Assembly (NCBI GenBank): GCA_030040455.1
Contig: JASHTR010000269.1
Span: 1 to 13,152 of the forward strand
From: Terriglobia bacterium
Lineage (GTDB): Bacteria; Acidobacteriota; Terriglobia; UBA7540
Direction of reading: 5' to 3'
Length of the DNA stretch: 13,152 nt
Shown here: in pieces, positions 1 to 6,389 of the stretch
How positions within the stretch are numbered: position 1 is the stretch's first letter
Layout of the letters: the number at the start of each line of letters is the position of its first letter
Position numbers and translations under genes: made by a program
The notes under the pieces: model-generated
Seen by the model: only the letters and a program-made list of their open reading frames with translations
Told to the model about the DNA's origin: nothing
Database searches by the model: none

Positions 1-845
1 AGCATTTCGATATAGGTTGAAGCTACGAACTTGCTTGCCAAGAGCTTCTGCCACGGAATCACGCTGATGAACGAAGAGGTCATCAGCAGGTAGAGTGTCC
101 CCACCACCAGGATGGAGCCCATAATTGCCCGGGGAATCACGCGGCCGGGATTGCGGATTTCTTCCGCCAGGTAGCACACGTTGTAATAGCCGAAGTAGTC
201 GTAAAGGGCGTACAGCGTGGCATGGCCGAGGCTCGCCCAGAAAATCCAGTTCAGATGGAACGCTTGGGGAGAAAATGCGAACAACCGGGCGGCGCTCAAG
301 TGCGGGGCGCCGGAAAGAATGATCCAGAGGCAGCCGGCCAGCACCCCGCCCGCCAGAATAACGGAAATGTTGCCAATCACCGATACCCGACGATAAAGGA
401 TCGCTACCAGCACAAGAGGAAAGGCTGCCGCAACAAGGAGAACGTCCCCATGCGTGAGCTTAGGCAAAAGGTAGTGGAGATAATCCGCAAACCCGATGCT
501 GCCGCTGGCGATCGACAGCGGCGCTGAAAAGATGATCTGCCACACCATCAGGAAGGAAAGCCAGCGGCCCAATCCCGCCGGCCCGAACGCTTCGCGCAAA
601 TAGTTGTAGCTGCCGCCCGCCCTGGGCATGGCGGCTCCCAGCTCCGCCCAAACGAGGCCGTCGCAGAATGCCAGCAGCGCGCCCACCAACCACCCCAGCA
701 TGGCTTGTGGCCCGCCCATGGTGGCCAGAAACAATGGAATCGTGATGTACGGCCCGATGCCCACCATGTCCGTAATGGCGAGCGCGGTCGCCTGAATCAG
801 GCCCAGCTCGCGCCTCAGGGCTGGGCCGGTTGAAGCCTCGGTCAA
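1..845 (-). CDS. APC-family amino-acid permease, 3' end cut by the window edge
   Basis: This is an inner-membrane transporter of the amino acid-polyamine-organocation superfamily, probably a proton-coupled symporter or exchanger for an amino acid or amine. About 281 residues are visible. The first membrane helix carries an ITDMVGIGPYITIPL segment, the unwound substrate-binding helix 1 of the family. It is followed by the AELGAAMPRAGGSYNYLREAFGP signature after helix 2 and by several further hydrophobic helices; the C-terminal part lies beyond base 1. I chose the TTG at 843-845. It follows an in-frame TGA by one codon, has an AGGGG Shine-Dalgarno six bases upstream (852-856), and is the only start that keeps helix 1 whole. 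The first in-frame ATG lies inside helix 1. The gene is not close to the plus-strand permease at 2534: the two share only family signatures. The substrate cannot be told from sequence. Confidence 0.88.
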   Translation of the reverse strand, partial: MTEASTGPALRRELGLIQATALAITDMVGIGPYITIPLFLATMGGPQAMLGWLVGALLAFCDGLVWAELGAAMPRAGGSYNYLREAFGPAGLGRWLSFLMVWQIIFSAPLSIASGSIGFADYLHYLLPKLTHGDVLLVAAAFPLVLVAILYRRVSVIGNISVILAGGVLAGCLWIILSGAPHLSAARLFAFSPQAFHLNWIFWASLGHATLYALYDYFGYYNVCYLAEEIRNPGRVIPRAIMGSILVVGTLYLLMTSSFISVIPWQKLLASKFVASTYIEM

Positions 846-1146
846 TAATCACCCCTGGAGATCAACGCTGCTCAACTTTTGAAGTAGATTGATCGTAACC
901 CAAACCTAAGAAATTGCGTAGAGCGCATGATGCAGGTGGTAGCGCAGCGTTCGCAGCTCAACGCTGCGGCTTTTCCTCTCTTTCCGAAAATAGACCGAAA
1001 AGCGGCGGAGTCATACATCGGGCACTACTCGCTCGCCGCGATTCTTTGGAAGATGGACGTATAAAGGGTAAATAACAAAGGCGGGAAAAGAGAAATGGAA
1101 GATAAGAGCGCGCTCCGTTGCCCGGTCTACGGTCTGCGCCCTATAC
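846..1146. other. Non-coding spacer upstream of the TTG-started permease
   Basis: This gap between the permease start and the PEP-CTERM gene's terminator must hold the permease promoter, but I see no convincing -35/-10 pair. It holds a perfect inverted repeat (943-968, listed separately). A further copy of the half-site lies at 863-871, just before the ribosome binding site. A short minus-strand reading frame over 1011-1220 runs through the terminator hairpin and is not credible as a gene. Confidence 0.6.
943..968. repeat. Perfect 9-bp inverted repeat, possible operator of the permease
   Basis: The arms CGCAGCGTT (943-951) and AACGCTGCG (960-968) are perfectly complementary around an 8-base centre. 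The half-site occurs again as CAACGCTGC at 863-871, so on the minus strand the 10-mer GCAGCGTTGA appears twice, about 95 bases apart, in the permease leader. That arrangement would suit a repressor or regulator binding site. The plus-strand reading is followed by only four T bases and no plus-strand gene ends here, so a terminator is less likely. The function is an inference. Confidence 0.45.
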
Positions 1147-1207
1147 AAAAAAAAAGCAGGAACGAAGAGGCGCCGCTTTGAAACCATGCGACACCGCCTC
1201 TTCCTGC
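1147..1207 (-). terminator. Strong rho-independent terminator of the PEP-CTERM gene
   Basis: Read on the minus strand, this starts 44 bases after the PEP-CTERM stop codon. The first arm, GCAGGAA plus GAGGCG (1207-1195), pairs with CGCCTC plus TTCCTGC (1172-1156). There are thirteen base pairs in two blocks, separated by a 4-base TTCG bulge on the second arm and closed by a 22-base loop. Nine uninterrupted T bases follow (1155-1147). Stem strength, position and T-tract are textbook, so the PEP-CTERM transcript very probably ends here and does not read into the permease. Confidence 0.92.
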
Positions 1208-1250
1208 TTGTCAAAAACAAATGCGAGACTGCCCGTATACGAAAAAGGGC

Positions 1251-1898
1251 CTAAGCCAGCGCCCGGATCCGCTTACGGAACAGAAATGCAAATCCCAGCA
1301 AGCCAATCCCAAACAGGCTCAAAGAAGCCGGCTCAGGAGCGTTAATCTCGCCGCTGGAGAGAGTCGCATCCACAGTACCTGTGCCGATCGTCTTGCCGCT
1401 TGGCAGGTCGATGGTCAGGCCGAGGATCCCGGAGGGAAACAAAGAATCAAGCGTCCCGCCCGTAATCTGGAGATTTCCGACCAGATCGTCGTTGAAATTC
1501 CCCGTACTTCCGACTACCCCCAGGCTATCCAACTCGAGATTACCGGTCAGATAGGTTGTTGCCCCGTTGACGAAGCTAAACGAAATCGGAGCCGATTGGG
1601 TTACGGTATACTGCGGGGCAGTCCCCGTCAGCTGGATACTGACGCCGTTGGCATCGAGTTCGTAAGTTCCACTGTTGCCGAGTAAGTCAATTGCCGACCC
1701 CTCGAAACAGGCAGTCGTCGCTCCACAGGAGGTCAGCACAGTGACTGTGATTGGGGTCGGGCCTGAACCGAATGAAAACACGGGGGTTGTACCTGACCCA
1801 CCCAACGTGATCTCATCAGCTCTGGCCGACAGTGACCCCAGCATCACCAGCATGCAAACAACCACCATGCTGGCAGCTACTTTCATCGTTTTGGCCAT
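1251..1898 (-). CDS. Secreted PEP-CTERM sorting-domain protein
   Basis: This 215-residue exported protein should be handled by an exosortase (EpsH/Xrt family). It starts with a Sec signal peptide (K3, K6, a hydrophobic core at about 7-22, and an ARA cleavage site giving a mature N-terminus at D28). The middle, about 30-180, is rich in Gly, Thr, Ser, Leu and Val with hardly any charge, as in beta-rich surface or matrix proteins. It has three cysteines after the signal region or at its edge (C15, C58, C64); the last two could form a disulphide. The C-terminus is a classic tripartite PEP-CTERM tail: PEP at 188-190, a hydrophobic helix at about 192-207, then RKRIR. The ATG has a GGGAG Shine-Dalgarno five bases upstream. 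The gene stands alone between a sigma-54-like promoter and a strong terminator. The middle part matches no enzyme family I recognise. In other bacteria such proteins act in floc, biofilm or exopolysaccharide matrix; the role here is an inference. Confidence 0.93.
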   Translation of the reverse strand: MAKTMKVAASMVVVCMLVMLGSLSARADEITLGGSGTTPVFSFGSGPTPITVTVLTSCGATTACFEGSAIDLLGNSGTYELDANGVSIQLTGTAPQYTVTQSAPISFSFVNGATTYLTGNLELDSLGVVGSTGNFNDDLVGNLQITGGTLDSLFPSGILGLTIDLPSGKTIGTGTVDATLSSGEINAPEPASLSLFGIGLLGFAFLFRKRIRALA

Positions 1899-2053
1899 AT
1901 ATTCTCCCTTCTTTCAAAGTTTTTCCTCGGCCTTGGCGGCATGCGGCACGCCACGCCTTCGTTCTTCCCCATGGCCCTTGGTCTTGGCTAATCCGTGGGT
2001 TGATCCCCTCCCGCCCGCAGCAGGGCCCTCCTTGTTATCTAATATCTCACCAA

Positions 2054-2074
2054 GAGCTTGCCTTGTCTAAGCTC
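2054..2074 (-). other. Hairpin in the PEP-CTERM mRNA leader
   Basis: The arms GAGCTT and AAGCTC pair perfectly over six bases around a 9-base loop. It lies about 50 bases downstream of the predicted sigma-54 start point, inside the long leader. No T-tract follows, so it is not a terminator. It could affect mRNA stability or be chance. Confidence 0.3.
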
Positions 2075-2129
2075 AAGCCCCCCCTTCCTGCGCAAAGCCA
2101 TCCGAAACACTTCACTCGCTTTAGTAATG

Positions 2130-2145
2130 AGCAATTCAGGTTCCA
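2130..2145 (-). promoter_or_regulatory. Sigma-54 (-24/-12) promoter facing the PEP-CTERM gene
   Basis: The minus strand reads TGGAACCTGAATTGCT. Against the RpoN consensus TGGCAC-N5-TTGCW it differs only at position 4. It keeps the two near-invariant dinucleotides, GG at -24 and GC at -12, with the exact spacing. Transcription would begin near 2119, giving a leader of about 220 bases before the ATG at 1898. The PEP-CTERM/exosortase literature links these genes to RpoN and the enhancer-binding protein PrsR, which supports the reading. RpoN itself is not in the window, so activity is inferred. Confidence 0.66.
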
Positions 2146-2255
2146 GAATTGCACGCCGCAGAAGGCAATTTGTTATTGTTGACCTGAAACGGGTTAAACA
2201 AAATACGCTACTGCTTTTCTTCGCTGTCCTGGCCTTTACTTTGAGATAACGCCTG

Positions 2256-2285
2256 CGCAAAGTGGAAAGCAATTTCCACTTTGCG
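2256..2285. repeat. Perfect 13-bp-arm palindrome, candidate activator binding site
   Basis: The arms CGCAAAGTGGAAA (2256-2268) and TTTCCACTTTGCG (2273-2285) are perfectly complementary across a 4-base GCAA centre. No T-tract follows on either strand and no gene ends nearby, so it does not look like a terminator. Its centre lies about 140 bp upstream of the -12 element of the sigma-54 promoter, in the usual 80-200 bp range for NtrC-type enhancer-binding proteins. It could also serve the divergent permease, whose start is about 250 bp away. The identity of the binding protein is an inference. Confidence 0.55.
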
Positions 2286-2422
2286 TTAAAGTCTGTGACA
2301 GCTTCCTCGCAGTACTCCCTTTGCTTGCGCGAGGTGAAACTTCATCACTCTAACAGAAATGTTTTATAAATGCAAAAGAAAATGCATCGAGATAGTGCCT
2401 GACGGAGTTTATATCTCCTGAG

Positions 2423-2449
2423 TTAACGCAGGCCCGAATATCTTATACT
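2423..2449 (+). promoter_or_regulatory. Weak candidate sigma-70 promoter of the plus-strand permease
   Basis: A TATACT hexamer (2444-2449) is a good -10 element (five of six matches to TATAAT) and lies 84 bases before the permease ATG. The best upstream partner is TTAACG at 2423-2428, at a short 15-base spacing, so the -35 is poor. It is offered because it is the best hexamer in the spacer on this strand. Confidence 0.3.
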
Positions 2450-2533
2450 GGCTTTCCGTGCCACAAGCCGCGCCAGCAACTTTATGAAGCAGCGACGGGC
2501 TCGCGCGCATGCCATTCAGAAAGATTCACCCCC

Positions 2534-3937
2534 ATGACTGAACGCAACGAGTTGGTGCAAGGCCTCGGATTCTACGGCGCCATCTCCGTCGTCGCCGGAA
2601 CGATGATCGGGACCGCGATTTTTGTGGTTCCCAGCCTGATGCTCGCGCAGGCGGGAACACCCCTTAAGGTTCTGGCGATCTGGGTGATTGCTGGCGGGCT
2701 CACTCTCTTTGGAGCTCTCGGATACGCCGAGCTCGGTGCCGCGATTCCGGAAGCCGGAGGCGAATACGTTTATCTCTTCCGCGCTTATGGCTCCGGCATG
2801 GGGTTTCTCTACGGTTGGACGCAATTCATTGTGGCCAAGACAGCATCCATCGCCGCCATTGCCACCGGCTTTCTTCTCTACGCCGCCTATTTCTTCCCTG
2901 CACTTGGAGCAACCTTCTGCCAGAAGGCTTTCACTCTTGCCGGGCATCATTTCACAATAGCTCTCACCGGCATCCAGGTTGGCTCGGCCGTGCTGATTCT
3001 GATCCTCTCCGGACTGAACGTTCTCGGCGTTCGCCGAAGCGGGACCATTCAAACGATTTTCACCGTTGCGAAGATCGCGGTACTGGCCAGCCTGATCGTT
3101 CTGGCCCTGACCGTCGGCCACGGTTCATGGGCGCACTTCCGGACGGTGGCCGGAACGGACCATCTCCAGGACGGGGGTTTTGCGGGCCTGGGCATTGCAA
3201 TGGTCTCGGCGCTTTGGGCGTATGACGGGTGGAACAACCTTAGCATGGTTGCGGGTGAAGTCAAAAACCCGCAACGCAACGTGCCGGAGGCGCTGGTGGC
3301 GGGGTCGCTGCTGGTGGCCGCGGTTTACATTTGCGTGAATGTCGTCTATTTTTACGTTCTAAAACCGCCGGAGGCGGCAGCCACGCGCACGATTGCCGCC
3401 GAGGTGGCGCGGCACCTGCTCGGGCCCGAAGGCGGATCGTTCGTGGCCATCGGCGTCCTGATCTCAACCTTTGCGACGCTGAACGGCTCCATCCTGGCCG
3501 GCTCGCGCATTCCATACGCCCAGGCGCGCGATGGTCTTTTCCCGCGGCCGCTGGCTGCGGTTCATCCGCGCTATCGAACCCCCGCCGCCGCGATCGCGGC
3601 TCAGGCCGTGATTGCCGGCATTTTTGCCCTCAGCGGCCGCTACGAAACGCTTTACACCAAGGCCATCTATTCGGAATGGGTGTTTTATGCGCTGGTCACG
3701 GCGGGAGTTCTCATTTTGCGCTGGCGGGAGCCGGGGCTCGCCCGGGCCTACCGCACCTGGGGATATCCGGCAGTTCCCGTCGTCTTCGTGCTGCTTGCGG
3801 GCGGGCTGCTGGCCTGGACCTTCTTCGCCGCGCGCTCGGACGCGCTCTGGTGCCTGGCGCTCATCGCGAGCGGCATCCCGGCCTACTTTCTATGGCGGCT
3901 CTGGAAACGAACGACAAAACGATCAGGCGAAAAATAG
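2534..3937 (+). CDS. APC-family amino-acid permease (467 residues, complete)
   Basis: This full-length inner-membrane permease of the amino acid-polyamine-organocation superfamily resembles LAT/SteT-type exchangers and APC symporters. At 467 residues it fits the usual 12-helix form. Helix 1 (about 12-34) contains AGTMIGTAIFVVP, the glycine-rich unwound segment that binds the amino-acid backbone. After helix 2 comes the family signature YAELGAAIPEAGGEYVYLFRAYG (about 64-86). GWNNLSMVAGEVKNPQRNVPEAL in the middle matches helix 6 and the loop after it. The tail KRTTKRSGEK is strongly basic. The ATG is the only in-frame start: no ATG, GTG or TTG lies in frame just upstream, and only a weak GAAAG is present as a ribosome binding site. 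It converges on rnr, with seven bases between the stop codons. The substrate is unknown. Confidence 0.93.
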   Translation: MTERNELVQGLGFYGAISVVAGTMIGTAIFVVPSLMLAQAGTPLKVLAIWVIAGGLTLFGALGYAELGAAIPEAGGEYVYLFRAYGSGMGFLYGWTQFIVAKTASIAAIATGFLLYAAYFFPALGATFCQKAFTLAGHHFTIALTGIQVGSAVLILILSGLNVLGVRRSGTIQTIFTVAKIAVLASLIVLALTVGHGSWAHFRTVAGTDHLQDGGFAGLGIAMVSALWAYDGWNNLSMVAGEVKNPQRNVPEALVAGSLLVAAVYICVNVVYFYVLKPPEAAATRTIAAEVARHLLGPEGGSFVAIGVLISTFATLNGSILAGSRIPYAQARDGLFPRPLAAVHPRYRTPAAAIAAQAVIAGIFALSGRYETLYTKAIYSEWVFYALVTAGVLILRWREPGLARAYRTWGYPAVPVVFVLLAGGLLAWTFFAARSDALWCLALIASGIPAYFLWRLWKRTTKRSGEK

Positions 3938-3944
3938 CAGAGCG

Positions 3945-6389
3945 CTACTCCACGACCGAGAAGATCAGCTTATTACCATCGCGGTCGACGCGGTCAAGAC
4001 GTGCGGTAACGCGGTCGCCCAGGCGAAAGGCGCGCCGGGAATCGCGGTGAACGAGGGCGCGGAGCTTTTCGCGGTAGGTCCAATGCGGGTCCTCAAAGCT
4101 TTCAACCGGCACGAAGCCTTCCACAAACAGGTCCATGAGCTCCACGAAGAAGCCGTGCCGGGTGAGGCTGATCACGAGCGCCTCAAATTCATCCCCCAGC
4201 CGGCCCGCCATGAAGCTGACCTTTTTCCAGTCCATCAGTTCCCGTTCAGCGTCAGCGGCCCTTCTCTCGCACTCGGAGGTTTCAAGGCCAAGGGCGTGGA
4301 GTTCTTCCAATTCAACCCAAGCGCTGCCTGTAAGCGCCCGGGATGTCACAGTGCTTGTGGCACGCTGAGTGCGGGGCGTTTCCGACGCCCCTTCCCGCAG
4401 CGCTGCTTTCAGGATGCGGTGGACAATCAGGTCCGGGTAGCGGCGGATGGGCGAGGTGAAGTGCGTGTAGGTGGGAAAAGCGAGCGCGAAGTGGCCTTCA
4501 TTTTCTTCCGAATATCGCGCCTGCTTGAGCGATCGCAGCATGAGATAGGAAAGAATGCGCTCTTCAGGCTTCCCGGCAATGCGTTCGGCGAGGCGCTGGT
4601 AATGCCGCGAAGTGATTTTCAGATCGGCAGAGCTTTTGAGCTCCTGGAAGCGCGGATATCGTTCTTTATTTCCGCGTTCCTGGAGCCGGAAGCGGCGCGC
4701 GGGAGGCATCTCAACGCCAAGCGAATAACCGAACGTGGCCGCAATATCTTCAAATTCGATCACCTTGCGAGGGTCGGGCTTTTCGTGGATACGGTAAAGC
4801 GCGGGAATATTCCGCTCTTCGAGATAGCGAGCCACGGTTTTGTTTGCCGCCAGCATGAACTCCTCGATAATTCGATGGGCAAGGTTGCGTTCGGATCGCG
4901 TGACGCCCGTCATCTGGCCAAGAGCGTCAAACTCGATTTCGGGCTCAGGAAGGTCGAAATCAATGGAGCCGCGGGCTTCGCGCCGATGAATGAGAATCTT
5001 TGCCAACTCTTCCATGCGCTTGAAATCCTCGACGAGCGGACGGTGCTTCCGGCAAGCCTCATCGTCTCCGGAAAGGACAGCATGGACGGCGGTATACGTC
5101 ATGCGCTCCCGGCTGCGGATCACGCCGGGTACGATCCGGCTTTCAACGACGCGTCCGACCGCATCGATTTCCATCAGCACCGACATCACCAGCCGTTCCA
5201 CGTGCGGATTGAGACTGCAAATGCCGTTCGAAAGCTCGAGAGGCAGCATAGGCACGGCGCGGTCTGGAAAATAAACTGACGTTCCGCGCAGCCGCGCCTC
5301 GCGGTCAATCGCCGTGCCGGGGCGGACGTAGCGGGCAACGTCGGCAATGTGCACCTGAAGAAGATAATTGCCGCCGGGTTTCCGTTCTACATAGACGGCG
5401 TCATCGAAGTCTTTGGCGGTTTCACCGTCAATGGTCACGATCGGAAGGGAGCGGAAATCCGCGCGGCCGGCGCGATCCGCCTCGGAAACGATCTGTGACG
5501 CGCTTTCCGCCTCATCGAGGACTCCAGGCGGGAAGCGATGCGGGAGATGATATTTCCGGATGACCATCTCAACGTCTACGCCGAATTCGTCGCGCTCGCC
5601 AAGGACTTCAATCACCCGCCCGCGCGGAAGCGACGAAGGCCCGGGAAAGCGCGTGATTTCGACATCCACGATGAGTCCCTCCAGATCCCGGCCCGCCCTG
5701 CCGAGCTCCGTTTCAGGCTCCTTGCCGAACTGGCGATGCCGGCTTCGCTTACCTGAACTCTCCGGCCACTCCTCGCCGGTTGGGATGACAATTTTATGGG
5801 GAATCCGGCGATCAAAAGGAAACACGACGTTGTCGGGCGAGCCGCGATGAAATTCACCGACGACCGACTTCTGGGCGCGATCGAGAACACGCAGAATAGC
5901 GCCCTCCAGCCGCTGCCGCCCCGGAGCGTGGAAATCCGGCCTGGCGCGAAAAGTTTCCAATTCCACCCGGTCGCCGTGCATCGCGTCTTTCATCGATGCG
6001 CGCGGAATGAATATGTCCTGGTCGATGCCCTTCGCGGCTCGATCGGGCACGACGAAGCCATAGCCTTCGCGATGCCCGATCAGCCGCCCGGTCGTAAAGT
6101 TGTTGCGCGCCGCCCGGCCCCCGCCGCGGGCCGGCGCGACGGCGGTGGCCCGCGGTTGCTGCCGGTCAAGCGGCCCGACGTTGCGGTGGCCGCCGAGAAT
6201 GAAGTGGTTCTTTTTGAGATAGAGAATCCGGCGGCTCTTTGAAAGTTCCTTCAGCGCGGACCTCAACAGCCGCGCCTGGCTGCTGCGCAGGCCAAGCTGC
6301 TCAACCAACTCGCGTATACGAAAGCGCTTTTCCGGCTGAGCTTCAAAGATTTTGAGGATTTCTTCCGGCAATGGAAGGGGCTGCATCAT
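3945..6389 (-). CDS. rnr: Ribonuclease R (RNase II/RNB family 3'-5' exoribonuclease)
   Basis: RNase R degrades RNA from the 3' end, including structured RNA, and acts in mRNA turnover, rRNA quality control and trans-translation. The 814-residue product has the full domain order: an N-terminal winged helix (about 8-65), a Gly/Arg-rich linker (about 76-96), two cold-shock OB folds (about 98-165 and 190-290), the RNB catalytic domain (about 310-665) and a C-terminal S1 domain (about 730-813). The metal-binding aspartates D321, D327, D329 and D330 sit in TIDGETAKDFDDA, matching D272, D278, D280 and D281 of E. coli RNase R. FTSPIRRYPDLIVHR (644-658) is the second RNB signature. A Thr/Ser-rich insert (about 668-690) separates RNB from S1, and the C-terminus lacks the long basic tail of enterobacterial RNase R. 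The start codon shares one base with the lon stop (TAATG), and a second ATG follows directly. No clear Shine-Dalgarno precedes it, so translation probably depends on lon. Confidence 0.97.
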   Translation of the reverse strand: MMQPLPLPEEILKIFEAQPEKRFRIRELVEQLGLRSSQARLLRSALKELSKSRRILYLKKNHFILGGHRNVGPLDRQQPRATAVAPARGGGRAARNNFTTGRLIGHREGYGFVVPDRAAKGIDQDIFIPRASMKDAMHGDRVELETFRARPDFHAPGRQRLEGAILRVLDRAQKSVVGEFHRGSPDNVVFPFDRRIPHKIVIPTGEEWPESSGKRSRHRQFGKEPETELGRAGRDLEGLIVDVEITRFPGPSSLPRGRVIEVLGERDEFGVDVEMVIRKYHLPHRFPPGVLDEAESASQIVSEADRAGRADFRSLPIVTIDGETAKDFDDAVYVERKPGGNYLLQVHIADVARYVRPGTAIDREARLRGTSVYFPDRAVPMLPLELSNGICSLNPHVERLVMSVLMEIDAVGRVVESRIVPGVIRSRERMTYTAVHAVLSGDDEACRKHRPLVEDFKRMEELAKILIHRREARGSIDFDLPEPEIEFDALGQMTGVTRSERNLAHRIIEEFMLAANKTVARYLEERNIPALYRIHEKPDPRKVIEFEDIAATFGYSLGVEMPPARRFRLQERGNKERYPRFQELKSSADLKITSRHYQRLAERIAGKPEERILSYLMLRSLKQARYSEENEGHFALAFPTYTHFTSPIRRYPDLIVHRILKAALREGASETPRTQRATSTVTSRALTGSAWVELEELHALGLETSECERRAADAERELMDWKKVSFMAGRLGDEFEALVISLTRHGFFVELMDLFVEGFVPVESFEDPHWTYREKLRALVHRDSRRAFRLGDRVTARLDRVDRDGNKLIFSVVE

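Larger units (their letters stand above)
1899..2533. promoter_or_regulatory. Divergent intergenic control region between the PEP-CTERM gene and a permease
   Basis: This 635-bp stretch is AT-richer than its surroundings and holds no credible gene. The short reading frames in it (2039-2272 minus, 2058-2249 plus, 1675-2182 plus) lack ribosome binding sites and recognisable protein features. It contains a sigma-54-type promoter for the minus-strand gene, a perfect long palindrome, a leader hairpin and a weak -10 element for the plus-strand permease, each listed separately. The predicted untranslated leader of the PEP-CTERM mRNA is about 220 bases, which is long for a single small gene. Confidence 0.7.

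Noticed and set aside
460..852. Minus-strand frame from a GTG at 852, 130 residues
   Set aside because: It is out of frame with the APC permease that the same bases encode; the permease frame shows the family motifs and a better-placed Shine-Dalgarno.
943..968. Inverted repeat read as a plus-strand terminator or a tRNA-like element
   Set aside because: Only four T bases follow, no plus-strand gene precedes it, and no cloverleaf with anticodon and T-arm can be drawn.
1011..1220. Minus-strand 69-residue frame
   Set aside because: It runs through the strong terminator hairpin and T-tract downstream of the PEP-CTERM gene and has no recognisable features.
2179..2207. Plus-strand TTGACC with AATACG at 17 bases as a permease promoter
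   Set aside because: The -10 is poor and the position is about 330 bases before the start codon, so it is not convincing.
2058..2249. Plus-strand 63-residue frame with a hydrophobic C-terminus
   Set aside because: There is no Shine-Dalgarno, its composition matches no protein family, and it is antisense to the PEP-CTERM leader.
2039..2272. Minus-strand 77-residue frame in the intergenic region
   Set aside because: It begins at a TTG inside the large palindrome, lacks a ribosome binding site and spans the sigma-54 promoter.
2370..2387. ATGCA / TGCAT short inverted repeat
   Set aside because: Five-base arms in AT-rich DNA are expected by chance.
3612..5279. Plus-strand 555-residue frame
   Set aside because: It is a shadow of the permease end and of rnr on the other strand; the rnr frame has full domain and catalytic motifs.
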